A DNA stretch of 64,000 nucleotides from Myxococcales bacterium (GTDB lineage Bacteria > Myxococcota_A > Polyangia > Polyangiales > Polyangiaceae): positions 1-64,000 of the forward strand of contig JAEUKE010000204.1 of the NCBI GenBank assembly GCA_016794345.1. The letters run 5' to 3'. Position numbers and translations under genes: made by a program. The notes under the pieces are model-generated. The model made no database searches, was not told the DNA's origin, and saw only the letters and a program-made list of their open reading frames with translations. Below, one piece after another: positions 50,655-60,036 of the stretch (its first letter is position 1; every line of letters begins with the position of its first letter).

Positions 50655-51898
50655 CGGCGCGCGCGCTCTGTCTCGTCGCCGGCCTCCTCTCGGCGTGCGA
50701 AGCGCCGGCGCAACCGCCGCCTAGCATGACACAATCGTCATCGGCTCTCGCCGGCCCCGCCTCCGGCCTCGCCCCCGCTGCCAGCCCCAGCTCCGTGGTC
50801 GGGTCGACCTCCGCTTCTGCCTCCGCCTCTGCCTCCGCCTCCCCTTCCGCTTCCGGCACCGCCCCCGGCCCCAGCGTCTCGCCCGACTCGATCTCGTTTG
50901 CGATCGTCCCGTTCGCCAAGCCCGACCCGGGCCCCGCCGGCCCGGGCGGGTTCACGGCCGACGCCTCGCGCTGCCTGACAGATCCGTCCTGTTCGATGGA
51001 GCGTTACGCAAGCCTCCTGCTCGCCTCCGTGGACGCCGGCGAGAGCCCCGCGGACGGCTCGTGTTTTCAGCTCCTCCGGGGCGTGGGGGTCCCGCCCGAC
51101 ATCGGACGCGCGGGCGCGTGCTTCGAGAAGGCGGTCGCCGCCGAGGGCGAATGCGGGGGGAGCTCCCCGAGCATCGATCGGATGCAGCTCGCGCTCCACT
51201 ACGCCCTCGGGAGAGGTCGTCCGAGGAGCTCGGAAACGGCCAGGAAGACGCTCCTCGGCTGCTTCGAGGACGGCAGCGTCGGCGCGCTCGACGAGGTGAT
51301 CACCTCCTTCGCGCAGGGACGCGGGCACGACCTGAGCAGCCTGGATGTGTGCGAAGCCGGCCTCGCCGCGACGACGTTGGCGATGTCGATGTGTGTGGCC
51401 GAGGACCGGCTGCTCGCGACCATCCGGGACGCGGCCCTCGAGAAGGCCCTCCTCGCCCGCTACGACCGTGCCTTCCTCGCCGCGTTCAAGAAGGCGGGCG
51501 CCGAGCACGCGGCTTACGCCGATGCGATGTTGCTCGCCGCCGCCGACGTCTACCGAGGGGGGACGATGTCCACGGTCACCGCCCCGAGCGCACGCAACCA
51601 CGTCGTCCGGAACCGAACCGTCCGGTGGGAGATCCTCCTCCGCCGCGGGGTCCCGCCCCTGCCGGATCCAAAGGAGGCGCGCGAGAAGCTCCTCGCGGAG
51701 CGTGACGCCGCTCCCAAGCGCGCCCAGGCCGATCTCGCGTGGCGCAACCTCGTGCGAGACACCGAGAAGGCGTACGCGCCGTTCCGAGCGCACGAGGCGG
51801 AGCTCCTCACCGGAGCGCCGAAGCTCGACGCGTCCCAGGCACAGGCCTGGCTCGACGTCGATCGCACCGACGAGCTGTCGCTCCTCGACGCGCCGTGA
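50651..51898 (+). CDS. Lipoprotein of unknown function, 415 aa
   Basis: MTARALCLVAGLLSAC is a lipoprotein signal. A Pro/Ser/Ala linker follows, including an SA-repeat encoded by a hexanucleotide repeat near 50814-50850. The remaining 320 residues look helical with paired Cys (CLTDPSC, SCFQLLRGVGVPPDIGRAGA). The segment FQLLRGVGVPPDIGRAGACF hints at a Sel1/TPR-type repeat. It is coupled to the RNase gene. Exported and membrane-anchored; function unknown. Confidence 0.65.
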   Translation: MTARALCLVAGLLSACEAPAQPPPSMTQSSSALAGPASGLAPAASPSSVVGSTSASASASASASPSASGTAPGPSVSPDSISFAIVPFAKPDPGPAGPGGFTADASRCLTDPSCSMERYASLLLASVDAGESPADGSCFQLLRGVGVPPDIGRAGACFEKAVAAEGECGGSSPSIDRMQLALHYALGRGRPRSSETARKTLLGCFEDGSVGALDEVITSFAQGRGHDLSSLDVCEAGLAATTLAMSMCVAEDRLLATIRDAALEKALLARYDRAFLAAFKKAGAEHAAYADAMLLAAADVYRGGTMSTVTAPSARNHVVRNRTVRWEILLRRGVPPLPDPKEAREKLLAERDAAPKRAQADLAWRNLVRDTEKAYAPFRAHEAELLTGAPKLDASQAQAWLDVDRTDELSLLDAP

Positions 51899-52036
51899 GA
51901 GAGCCCCTCTGCCCGGAGAGAACGACGGGCGACGAGCGACGCAGGATCGTGCTCGAGGCTGGCGCCCCTTGCCGCCCGGCGCGCCCTCGTGGAAAGCTCG
52001 GAGCTCGCCGAACGGCAGGAGAGGGAGAGATATCCG

Positions 52037-53017
52037 ATGAAGAGGGTGGGCGCGTTTCTGTGTCTCGTCGCTGCCGCGACCACGTCGCTCGGCTGCGGGG
52101 ACAGCGGCGGAGAAGGCGGCAACGGCGGCGAGGGCGGATCGAGCAGCACCGAGACGACGGGCAAGACCACGTCGGCCTCGGGGACCGGCACCACCGGCAG
52201 CGCATCGACCACCTCGGGCTCGACCACCAGCTCGAGCACGTCGTCTTCGACCTCGAGCGCTTCGAGCTCCTCCGGCTCGACCAGCTCGTCGACGTCGAGC
52301 ACGTCTTCCTCGACCTCCTCCTCGTCGAGCACCTCCACGAGCACCTCGTCTGGCTCGAGCAGCAGCTCCTCCGGCTCGTCGGCCAGCGCGACCGGCAGCA
52401 CCAGCAGCGCGAGCGGCTCGACGGGCAGCGGCATGCTCGCCTGCGACACGGGCGTCCTGGCGACGATCGACTCTCAGACCTGCTCGGACTGCATCGACTG
52501 CACGCTCGCCAGCACGTGCGCGACCGAAGTGGCCGCGTACCAGAGCGACCCCGACGCGGTCGACTTCAACGACTGCATCAACCTCTGCCAGACCCAGGCC
52601 TGCTTCGACGGCTGCGCAGCGAGCTACCCGACCGCAGCGGCCGCCTACGACGCGCTCGTCACGTGTGTCATCTGCGACGAGTGTCCGAACAACTGCGACG
52701 CCAGCACGAACTGCTTCGGCAACCCGCCCGCTGCCTGCGACACGGGCATGCCGGGCACCATCCAATCGGCCCTCTGCAGCGACTGCATCACCTGCACGCA
52801 GACCGGCAACTGCGCGACGGAGTGGGACACCTTCGACAACCACCCCGAGACGCCGGGGCTGATCAGCTGTCTCAACCCCTGCTTGACCACCACGTGCCAG
52901 GACCAGTGTTTCGCGGCCTGGCCGGGCGCGACGGACGCCTACATCGACGCGCTGAGCTGCTCGGTCTGCGTGGAGTGCGTCGACAACTGCGACGCCGCGA
53001 CGAACTGCGGGCCGTGA
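52037..53017 (+). CDS. Lipoprotein with Ser-rich linker and two Cys-rich repeats, 326 aa
   Basis: ATG 52037 starts a lipoprotein signal (FLCLVAAATTSLGC). Residues about 25-130 are a Ser/Thr/Gly linker of unusual length. Two tandem repeats of about 90 residues follow at 136-228 and 234-325. Both begin ACDTG and share CSDCI, CATE, CxxxCQ/CL and NCDA(S/A)TNC, with ten or more Cys each. The linker likely holds the repeats above the outer surface. A bidirectional hairpin separates it from the convergent metallopeptidase gene. Confidence 0.7.
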   Translation: MKRVGAFLCLVAAATTSLGCGDSGGEGGNGGEGGSSSTETTGKTTSASGTGTTGSASTTSGSTTSSSTSSSTSSASSSSGSTSSSTSSTSSSTSSSSSTSTSTSSGSSSSSSGSSASATGSTSSASGSTGSGMLACDTGVLATIDSQTCSDCIDCTLASTCATEVAAYQSDPDAVDFNDCINLCQTQACFDGCAASYPTAAAAYDALVTCVICDECPNNCDASTNCFGNPPAACDTGMPGTIQSALCSDCITCTQTGNCATEWDTFDNHPETPGLISCLNPCLTTTCQDQCFAAWPGATDAYIDALSCSVCVECVDNCDAATNCGP

Positions 53018-53029
53018 GGGCACGGCAGC

Positions 53030-53058
53030 CCCGAGCGGGGAGCCCGTCCCCGCTCGGG
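53030..53058. terminator. Bidirectional stem-loop between convergent genes
   Basis: CCCGAGCGGGGA (53030-53041) pairs perfectly with TCCCCGCTCGGG (53047-53058) around the loop GCCCG. It lies 13 bases after one stop and 11 bases before the other. There is no T-run, so termination would rest on the 12-bp stem. Confidence 0.6.
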
Positions 53059-53068
53059 TGCGAAGCGC

Positions 53069-55099
53069 TCACTCCCAGGCGATCGTGTAGACGAAGTTCG
53101 GCTGGGGGAACTTGAGCATGCGCTCGGCGATCGCGGCGTGCGGCACCGCGGCCTTCTTCGTGTCGATGTGTTTGTCGAGATCGAGCGCCGTCTTCTTGTC
53201 GTTCGCGGCCTTGATGTGGCCGACCATCTTCATGAGCTTGAAGCTCGCGTCGCGCATCTTGCCGAAGTCGATGCGGAAGGCGCCGGTGTCCGTGCCGTTC
53301 GCCGCCTTCCCCTTCGGGTCCCAAACGATCGCGCCTTGCTCGAGGAAGAAGCCGATCTGGATGGCCGAGAGCTGGCTGTAGGCCTTGCGCTTGCCGCTCG
53401 CGGTCACCATCCCGCGGGAGACGTGGTTCAGCGCCCAGACCACGCTGTCCACGATCGTGCGATCGACCGTGGCCTGATCGATGACGCCCTTGTCGAGCAG
53501 GACGTAGAGGTAGAAATACGCGCCCGACTGCGCCTTCAGCTCCTCGAGCATCGCCGCGTGCTCGCCGCCGAAGGCCTCGTCGTCCTTCTTGCCCTGGTAT
53601 TTGTACTCGTGTGAGGGCCCCAGGTTGTGGGTCGCCTCGTGGAGCACCGTGCTCATGAGGCCCGGCCCCGGCTCGTCGCCGAAGCGCTTCATCGTCTCGG
53701 CGTCGAGCAAGCTCGCCGCCTTGGCCTTGCGAACCGCCATGCTGTCCGGGTCGGTGTAGAGGTTGGTCATGGCCACCGTGCGGCCTCGGCCCTCGTTGGC
53801 CACGGGTCCCCAGTTCGGAAGGCTCTGGCCGATTGTCCCGCCGATGGGGTCGCGGCTGTCGCCCCCGTTGACGACGATGTCGATGAAGTCCGGCAAGTGG
53901 AAGGTGACCTTGCGCGGCTTGTAGGGCTCGCCGATGAGCTTCGCGAGCTCGTCTTCCATCAGCTGCTGGTGCGGCGTGAGCTTGTCCTGAAGGGCCAGCG
54001 AGTCCTTGTTGATGCGCGCGAACGAGACATGGAAGCCTGCCTTCTGGCTGCACGGCTCCCAGTAGGTCTCGTCCGGGCCGATGCGCAGGTAAAAGCGCGA
54101 GTTGCGCGCGTTCATCTTGGCCCACGCCTCGTCCGCCGGCTTCCAGTCGTTGGTCTCGAACGCCGTCGCCGCCGCCTCGAGGTAGGCTCGCATCGGCCCC
54201 TCGTTCGGGTCCGCGAGGTCCTTGGCGGTGGCGCGGAGCTTCGCGGCGATGGCCTTCATCTCGGTCGCGTAGGCCTCGGTGTAGGGTACCGCGACGAGCT
54301 TCTTGTCCTTCTCGCGAACGACGGTGAACGGCGAGAGGAGCGCCTGCGCGTTCTTCTCTTTCTCGAGCTTCTTGCAGAAGCCGTCGTCTTTCTGGAGCGC
54401 CTCGGGGTAGACGTCGACCGTCTGCTTGTCCGCGCCCGGCGCGGCCGTGCACGCCGCGTCTTTCTCGAGCGTGGGCGTCAGGCAGCGCGGACCCCAGTTC
54501 CGCCGGAAGACGCTCTGCGATGCGGCGTCGGCCGCGACCTTGCCCGTGAGCTTCGCGGTGCCCGACTGAACGGCGTAGAGCTTGTCGAGGAGCGCCGTGA
54601 CCTCGAGCATGTTCTGGACGAACTTCTTCTCGTCGGCGCTCGCGGTGCGCAGGTCGGTCCGCACGAGGACGCTGGCCGCCTCGTCGAGCTCGCGCTCGAG
54701 GAGCCGCAGCCGCGCAGCGTCCGTGCCGCTCGCGGTCGCGCTCGCCGCCGCGACGACGCTCTTGTACGCCGTGTCGAAGGCCTCGGTCGCCTTGCCGTCC
54801 TTCACGTACTCCGGCTGCGTGGGGAAGAAGAGGAGCGTCGCGATCTCGTCCGGGTCGATCGCCTTGTCCCCGTCCGTGTCCGCCGACCAGTAGACGGGCA
54901 GGTTCAGTCGGGCAGCGAGCCGGTTGAAGCTCGCCCGGTCGAGCTCGGCGTAGGCCGACTTGCCCGAGGCGGGGCCCGTCGTGCCCGGGTTGTCGCCAGC
55001 GAGAGGCTCCGCAGGCGGAGCGGGAGGCGGGGGCGGGACGTTGGAGCCGGAGCACCCGAAGGCCAGGCAGAGGGCGGTCGAGACGAGGAGCCTACGCAT
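53069..55099 (-). CDS. Exported M49-like zinc metallopeptidase lipoprotein, 676 aa
   Basis: ATG 55099 starts a lipoprotein signal (RRLLVSTALCLAFGC). An EF-hand-like loop DTDGDKAIDPDE (near 65) suggests calcium binding. HEATHNLGPSHEY (near 500) is an HExxH zinc site, and MLEELKAQSG, some 30 residues later, fits the second Glu of the M49 (dipeptidyl-peptidase III) type, although M49 normally has HExxxH. It is probably an envelope peptidase. TAGTAA lies 11 bases before the start. Confidence 0.7.
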   Translation of the reverse strand: MRRLLVSTALCLAFGCSGSNVPPPPPAPPAEPLAGDNPGTTGPASGKSAYAELDRASFNRLAARLNLPVYWSADTDGDKAIDPDEIATLLFFPTQPEYVKDGKATEAFDTAYKSVVAAASATASGTDAARLRLLERELDEAASVLVRTDLRTASADEKKFVQNMLEVTALLDKLYAVQSGTAKLTGKVAADAASQSVFRRNWGPRCLTPTLEKDAACTAAPGADKQTVDVYPEALQKDDGFCKKLEKEKNAQALLSPFTVVREKDKKLVAVPYTEAYATEMKAIAAKLRATAKDLADPNEGPMRAYLEAAATAFETNDWKPADEAWAKMNARNSRFYLRIGPDETYWEPCSQKAGFHVSFARINKDSLALQDKLTPHQQLMEDELAKLIGEPYKPRKVTFHLPDFIDIVVNGGDSRDPIGGTIGQSLPNWGPVANEGRGRTVAMTNLYTDPDSMAVRKAKAASLLDAETMKRFGDEPGPGLMSTVLHEATHNLGPSHEYKYQGKKDDEAFGGEHAAMLEELKAQSGAYFYLYVLLDKGVIDQATVDRTIVDSVVWALNHVSRGMVTASGKRKAYSQLSAIQIGFFLEQGAIVWDPKGKAANGTDTGAFRIDFGKMRDASFKLMKMVGHIKAANDKKTALDLDKHIDTKKAAVPHAAIAERMLKFPQPNFVYTIAWE

Positions 55100-55131
55100 G
55101 GGCCCCTCTGTTACTACGGTGACCAGGAGGG

Positions 55132-56181
55132 TCAACGGCGCGCAGAGGTCGGCGGCGCATCGGGCTGCTCCGCGACCTTGCGGAGCTCGCGGATGCGCTC
55201 CACCTCGCCCACGACGACCAGGACCATCTCCGCCTCGATCGTCGCGTCGGGAGGCGGGTTCACGTTCATGTCGTCGCGGAGGTAGAGCGCGACGACCGAG
55301 ACGCCGTGGTCGCGCCGCAGCGGGACGTCTCGGAGCTGCTTGCCGACCAGCCACGAGCCAGCCGGCACGGCGACCTCGTCGAAGCGGAGCGCGCTGCCTC
55401 GTGCCTGGATCATCTTGTCCAGGAAGCCGACAGTGGTCGGACGGAGCATCTCGCTCGCGATGCGAAGGCCGCCGATCCGGGTCGGCGACACGACGGCGTT
55501 GGCGCCCGCGCGCATCAGCTTCTGGGTCGCGTCCGGCGCGACCACCTTGCTCACGATGCGCGCCTTCGCGTTGAGCCCGCGAGCCGAGATCGTGACGTAG
55601 AGGTTGTCGCGGTCCTCCGTCAGCGCCGCGATGACCCCTGACGCGCGAACGATGCCGGCCGCGAGGAGCGTCGCGTCCTGCGTCGCGTCTCCGACGACGT
55701 GCGGCACCTTCACCTTCAGGTCGCGGGCGACCGACTCGACGTGCTGGCGGCTCTTGTCGATGACCACGAAGGGTGTCCGCGTCGCGACGAGCTCCGAGAT
55801 GACGTAGACGCCGAGCGTGCCCGCGCCCGCCACCACCACGTGGTCTTCGAGCGAATCGATCATTTTCTCCATCCTTCTCTGGCGGAGCCGGTTGCCGATG
55901 ACGTCCTGAACGAGGAACGTGGTGAGGGCGGACTGGAAATACGCGACGACGCCCAGGCTGCTGAGGATGATCCCCACGGTGACCACGCGACCAAAGGGAA
56001 CCTCCGCGAGGCCCGGGACCTCACCGAAGCCCACGGTGGAAGCGCAGATGACCGCGAAATACAGCGCTTCGAAGAACGACCACCGGCCGTCGCCCAGCGC
56101 GTAGAGGGCGCACCCCCCCGCGCTGATGACGCCCGTGAGCGCCAACACGGGAGAGAGCAGACGCACACCGGAAGCTTCCAC
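55132..56181 (-). CDS. K+ channel with TrkA-N (RCK) domain, 349 aa
   Basis: Two membrane helices flank the pore (residues about 8-30 and 68-92) with the filter-like CASTVGFGEVP between. GAGTLGVYVISELVA is the GxGxxG of a TrkA-N/RCK nucleotide-binding domain, with VGDATQDATLLAAG following, and a TrkA-C-like domain ends the protein. Such channels open in response to ligands bound at the RCK ring. It is reverse-strand, starting from GTG 56181 with TACCGT 11 bases upstream. Confidence 0.88.
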   Translation of the reverse strand: MEASGVRLLSPVLALTGVISAGGCALYALGDGRWSFFEALYFAVICASTVGFGEVPGLAEVPFGRVVTVGIILSSLGVVAYFQSALTTFLVQDVIGNRLRQRRMEKMIDSLEDHVVVAGAGTLGVYVISELVATRTPFVVIDKSRQHVESVARDLKVKVPHVVGDATQDATLLAAGIVRASGVIAALTEDRDNLYVTISARGLNAKARIVSKVVAPDATQKLMRAGANAVVSPTRIGGLRIASEMLRPTTVGFLDKMIQARGSALRFDEVAVPAGSWLVGKQLRDVPLRRDHGVSVVALYLRDDMNVNPPPDATIEAEMVLVVVGEVERIRELRKVAEQPDAPPTSARR

Positions 56182-56338
56182 GTCGAGGGTGCACGGTAGC
56201 CGTTTCGTGACCGAAACCGGGAGTTTCAGGTTTGCAAGCCGAACGGGTACGCTGGTCCCGAGAATCGTTGACGAAACTCAGTGGCACGGTTCGAGCATTG
56301 GCGGAGGCGAGCTCCCCGTGGGGGGGCGCATTGGCAGG

Positions 56339-56809
56339 ATGAGCATCTCAAGCACTCGCGACCGACGTTCTCTTGATTACGGCCCCGGCCCGGACGAGGC
56401 CGTGCGTGACGAGCACGAAGGTTCCGATGCGGAAGTAGAGGAGCGAAAAGTGGAGACGTTGCCGCCGAGCTCGAGCCCGCGCCGTACGCGCTATCGACAA
56501 CAGGGACGCAAGTCGACACAGAAGGTGCGCCCGTGGTCCCAGCTGCCGGGTGTCGTCGCGTACCTCGTCATCGATCCGAACGGTCAGCTGACGGACAAGT
56601 GGGGCGACCCCGGATCCGAGGGCATCGCCAAGGCCGACGCGTTCCGACTGCGCGCCAGCAGCGGCTCGCTGGGCGGGAGCTTCGCGCTCGAGCCCGCCGG
56701 CGACGACCTTCGCCTGCTCTCGGTGTCACGAGCGGACGGCTGGTTCGTTCACGTCTGGCTCCTCTCGGACGCCAACGTGACCGGCGTGCTCACCATCATC
56801 GGCGGCTAG
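56339..56809 (+). CDS. Unknown protein, 156 aa
   Basis: The start ATG 56339 follows GGCAGG. The first 65 residues are charged and probably disordered (YGPGPDEAVRDEHEGSDAEV). The last 90 form a compact beta-rich domain (VVAYLVIDPNGQLTDKWGDP; DGWFVHVWLLSDANVTGVL). I do not recognise a family. No signal or membrane segment is present. It is followed by a PNPOx-like gene after 69 bases. Confidence 0.6.
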   Translation: MSISSTRDRRSLDYGPGPDEAVRDEHEGSDAEVEERKVETLPPSSSPRRTRYRQQGRKSTQKVRPWSQLPGVVAYLVIDPNGQLTDKWGDPGSEGIAKADAFRLRASSGSLGGSFALEPAGDDLRLLSVSRADGWFVHVWLLSDANVTGVLTIIGG

Positions 56810-56878
56810 TTCTTCCTCCGATCGAGCGAGCGCGCCTCGCGCGCTCGCGGTGGCACGCTCTCTGCTCCTTGGGGGAGG

Positions 56879-57298
56879 ATGGATCCTGCCTCGTCGGGAG
56901 CCGAGACCGAGCTCCACGCGATCCTCGCCCGATTCGACGTCGCCGTTCTGCTCACGCACACCGAAGACGACCCGGCACGCCTCCGCGGACGACCGATGCG
57001 CATCGCGGGGCTCGACGAGGACGACACGGTCTATTTTTTCGCCGCGATCGACAGCGAAAAGGTGCGTGAAGCGCTCGCGCACGACGATGCCTACGTCGTG
57101 GTGCAGTCGCCGGGCGTCCAGGCGGTGCTGCACGGCAGGCTCGCCGTCGCGCAGGACAAGGAGCGGATCGACGAGCTCTGGTTCGAGGACGAGGATCCGT
57201 TCTTCGAGGCGGGGAAAGAAGACCCTCGCGTCTGCTTGCTGAGCTTCTCCCCGGAGGACGGCGACTACTGGACCGAGCTCTGCAGCGGAGCGACCTGA
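56879..57298 (+). CDS. PNPOx-like flavin-binding protein (general stress 26 type), 139 aa
   Basis: A split beta-barrel pattern is seen: ILARFDVAVLLTH, RPMRIAGLDEDDTVYFFAAI, then VREALAHDDAYVVVQS and LHGRLAVAQDKERIDELW. This is the order found in the pyridoxamine-phosphate-oxidase-like stress-protein family, which binds FMN or F420. The substrate cannot be named. It converges with the FadR-type regulator gene 15 bases away. Confidence 0.75.
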   Translation: MDPASSGAETELHAILARFDVAVLLTHTEDDPARLRGRPMRIAGLDEDDTVYFFAAIDSEKVREALAHDDAYVVVQSPGVQAVLHGRLAVAQDKERIDELWFEDEDPFFEAGKEDPRVCLLSFSPEDGDYWTELCSGAT

Positions 57299-57313
57299 GC
57301 GGCGCGCTCGGGC

Positions 57314-58087
57314 TCAGGACATGCGGCGCAGGAGCGCCTCGTCGCTGCGCTCGAAGTAGGCGCCGAGCACGGAGCAGGCCTCGTCGATCCGGCGAGCCTC
57401 GAGGGCGTCCGCCACGCGGAGGAAGACCTCGAGGTAGTCGGCCGGGACCACCGCGAAGGCCGGGATGAGCCTGGCACACCGCACGTAGACGCTGATGAGG
57501 GTGTTGAAGAGCCACTGCGTCGGGTGCACCTGGGCGGCCGCCCCGATCTCCTGGAGCGCGGCCATCTCCCGCTCGGCGAAGCTCGCGGCCTGCTCGCGTT
57601 GCTCCCACGCGTGGGTGGCGGCGGCCCGCGCAGCGGCGAGAGACCCGGGCCCGAGCCGCGGGCATGCGACGCGGAGCATCGTGGTGACGAGCTCGCGGCG
57701 AAGAAGCAGCATCTCGGCGACGAGCTCCTTCACGCCGCCGCGCGAGTAGGGCGCGCCGGCCGCGAGGTAGATCGGCAGGACGTCGATGTTCCAGTCGCGC
57801 AGCGGACGGACCGTCACGCCGGAGCCGCGTCGCGCTGCGATGAGGTGCATGCCCTCGAGCTGGCGGAAGGCCTCGCGCAGCGTGGCCCGGCTCGCGCCCA
57901 GGGCAGGCGCCAGATCGCGCTCGGGCGGCAAGCGGGTCCCAGGCTGGTAGGTGCCGCTCACGATGCCGACGAGGAGCCGCTCGGCGGTCGATGCCACGAG
58001 CGGGGAGCTCTCGCGGCTGTCGTCCCCGACGGAGCTCGCGCGCAGACCTTCCGGGGGATAGGAGTCGAGGGGGGACCGGGCCGACAT
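57314..58087 (-). CDS. FadR-subfamily GntR transcription regulator, 257 aa
   Basis: The winged helix spans residues about 30-100, with PGTRLPPERDLAPALGASRA then TLREAFRQLEGMHLI and a wing RRGSGVTV. The C-terminal 150 residues are all helical, as in the FCD/FadR effector domain, with probable metal-binding His/Asp positions in the middle. The effector is unknown. TAGGCT lies 10 bases before ATG 58087. It is divergent from a Ser/Thr kinase gene. Confidence 0.8.
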   Translation of the reverse strand: MSARSPLDSYPPEGLRASSVGDDSRESSPLVASTAERLLVGIVSGTYQPGTRLPPERDLAPALGASRATLREAFRQLEGMHLIAARRGSGVTVRPLRDWNIDVLPIYLAAGAPYSRGGVKELVAEMLLLRRELVTTMLRVACPRLGPGSLAAARAAATHAWEQREQAASFAEREMAALQEIGAAAQVHPTQWLFNTLISVYVRCARLIPAFAVVPADYLEVFLRVADALEARRIDEACSVLGAYFERSDEALLRRMS

Positions 58088-58283
58088 GAGGAAACGAAGC
58101 CTACCCGGGACCAGGCCCCCCGCCGAGGTGCCTCGGTGGAAATTCGACGAGAGAAGCATTTTTTTCTTCACCGATCCCCGTGCTAGCCTCGTCTCACTGG
58201 CTACGAGGGGTCCCTCCGTGGAGCCTCTCGCCTTTGAGTGCGGGGAGCCCAAGCAAAGGGGGCGCTCAGCACGGGAGACCGAG

Positions 58284-59915
58284 ATGCAAGAGGACGAGGT
58301 CGCTTACCGCGCCGGACAGATTCTCGCCGGCAAGTACAAGGTCGAGCGCGTCCTCGGCATCGGTGGCTTCGGGGCAGTCCTCGCGGCCCGTCACCTCCAG
58401 CTCGAGGACCGGGTGGCCATCAAGGTCCTCCTCCCCCACGCGGCCAAGAACCAGTCCGCGTCCGAGCGCTTCCTCCGGGAGGCGAAGGCGGCCGTGCGCA
58501 TCCGGAGCGAGCACGTCGCCAAGGTGACCGACGTCGGGCAGCTCGAAGACGGCGTGCCCTACATGGTGATGGAGTACCTCGACGGTACGGATCTGTCATC
58601 GCTCGTGAAGGCGCAGCACGGCCAGCTCGTCCCCGACGTGGCCGAGTGGATCATCCAGGCTTGTGAGGCGATCGCGGAGGCCCACCAGATGGGCATCATC
58701 CACCGCGACCTCAAGCCCGCGAACCTCTTCCTCACGCGCAAGATCGACGGCTCGCCGTGCGTGAAGGTCCTCGACTTCGGCATCTCCAAGATGCAGCAGG
58801 ACGGCGGGGACAAGGGCATGACGAAGACGAGCGACGTGATGGGCTCGCCGTTTTACATGTCCCCCGAGCAGATGCGCTCGACCCGCAGCGTCGACGTGCG
58901 GAGCGACATCTGGGCCCTCGGGACCATCCTCTTCGAGCTGCTCGCGGGCTCGCCTCCGTTCGACGCGGAGACGATGACCGCGCTCGTCGTGAGCATCATG
59001 CAGGAGCCGCCCCGCGATCTCTCCGGGTACCGCTCGGACGTGCCCCCCGCGATGCGCGACGTCATCCTCCGCTGCCTCCAGAAAGACCCCGCGATGCGCT
59101 TCGCGGATGTGGGGGAGCTCGCCGAGGCGCTCGCGCCGTTCGCCCCCGCCCGCGCGCAGGCCTCGCTCTTGCGCATCCGCGCGATCATCGGTCGCGCCCA
59201 GCCCACGGTCCGCGCGGTGAGCGACCCCGGCGCAGGCCCCACCGCCATCGGCATGCCGACACCCACGGTGCCCGGAGAGATCTCCGGCGCCGTGTCGTCG
59301 GGCGGCGTCGCGGCGACGCGCCCCGGCACGCTGGTCTCGGGCTCGCCCGGGCCCGCGATGACCCACGCGAGCGGCCCCATGTCGAGCGCGCTCTACCAGC
59401 AGAGCGGAAACCTCGCGGCCACCGCGTCCGCACCGTCCCAGTCGTGGGGCGGCACGTACACCGGCAAGAAGGCCTCGTCGAAGCTCCCCGTCATCGTGGG
59501 GGTCGCGGCGCTCTTTGTCGGCATCGCAGGTGTCGGTGGCTTCCTCTACGTGCGGAGCAACGCCGGTGAAGGCCGGCACCAAACGGCCCGCGTCGTGGAC
59601 AACCCCGAAGCGGAGAAGCCGGCCGCGGCGAGTCCCCCAGGCGACACGACCGCCACCCCGCAAGAAGCCACGCCCAGCCAGGCACAGACCACGGCGCCGG
59701 CGGTGACGCCCGCCCCGCCAGCCGAGACGCCGGACGACAAGAAGGGCAAGCCCGGCAAGGGCAAGCCGACGTCGACGCCGTCGAGCACGCCGCCGCCGCC
59801 CACCGCCCAGCCGACGAATCCCCCGCCTCCCCAGCCGCCCCCGACGAATCCGCCGCCTCCCCAGCCGCCCCCGACGCAGAAGCCTCCGCCGGGGCCGTTC
59901 GACACCCAGAACTGA
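58284..59915 (+). CDS. Transmembrane Ser/Thr protein kinase, 543 aa
   Basis: ATG 58284 is the start that fits; the frame continues upstream without kinase sequence. The kinase domain covers about 12-275 (LGIGGFGAVLAA, VAIKVLLP, IIHRDLKPANLF, VLDFGISKM, MSPEQM). One membrane helix (LPVIVGVAALFVGIAGVGGF, near 400) leads to an exterior tail rich in Pro/Thr/Ala, including a 30-bp DNA repeat. It is the second membrane kinase in the window. Its target is unknown. Confidence 0.9.
   Translation: MQEDEVAYRAGQILAGKYKVERVLGIGGFGAVLAARHLQLEDRVAIKVLLPHAAKNQSASERFLREAKAAVRIRSEHVAKVTDVGQLEDGVPYMVMEYLDGTDLSSLVKAQHGQLVPDVAEWIIQACEAIAEAHQMGIIHRDLKPANLFLTRKIDGSPCVKVLDFGISKMQQDGGDKGMTKTSDVMGSPFYMSPEQMRSTRSVDVRSDIWALGTILFELLAGSPPFDAETMTALVVSIMQEPPRDLSGYRSDVPPAMRDVILRCLQKDPAMRFADVGELAEALAPFAPARAQASLLRIRAIIGRAQPTVRAVSDPGAGPTAIGMPTPTVPGEISGAVSSGGVAATRPGTLVSGSPGPAMTHASGPMSSALYQQSGNLAATASAPSQSWGGTYTGKKASSKLPVIVGVAALFVGIAGVGGFLYVRSNAGEGRHQTARVVDNPEAEKPAAASPPGDTTATPQEATPSQAQTTAPAVTPAPPAETPDDKKGKPGKGKPTSTPSSTPPPPTAQPTNPPPPQPPPTNPPPPQPPPTQKPPPGPFDTQN
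59817..59876. repeat. Two-copy 30-bp tandem repeat in the kinase tail
   Basis: The units 59817-59846 and 59847-59876 differ at one base and encode NPPPPQPPPT twice. The period is a multiple of three, so copy-number change would only alter tail length. Confidence 0.85.
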
Positions 59916-60036
59916 GCCGTCCCGGCCGGCCGCGCCCGCGTGGAGCCGCCCGAGGTCCCGACGCTACCGTGCTCGCCGGGCGGATTCCTGCCACAAAGGC
60001 TGCATCCGGGCCGGAGCTTGGCTAATCATTCCTTCC

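Noticed and set aside
50814..50850. Hexanucleotide GCCTCC/GCCTCT repeat in a lipoprotein linker, considered as a phase-variation switch
   Set aside because: The unit is a multiple of three, so changes alter only linker length, not the frame; the linker is simply low complexity.
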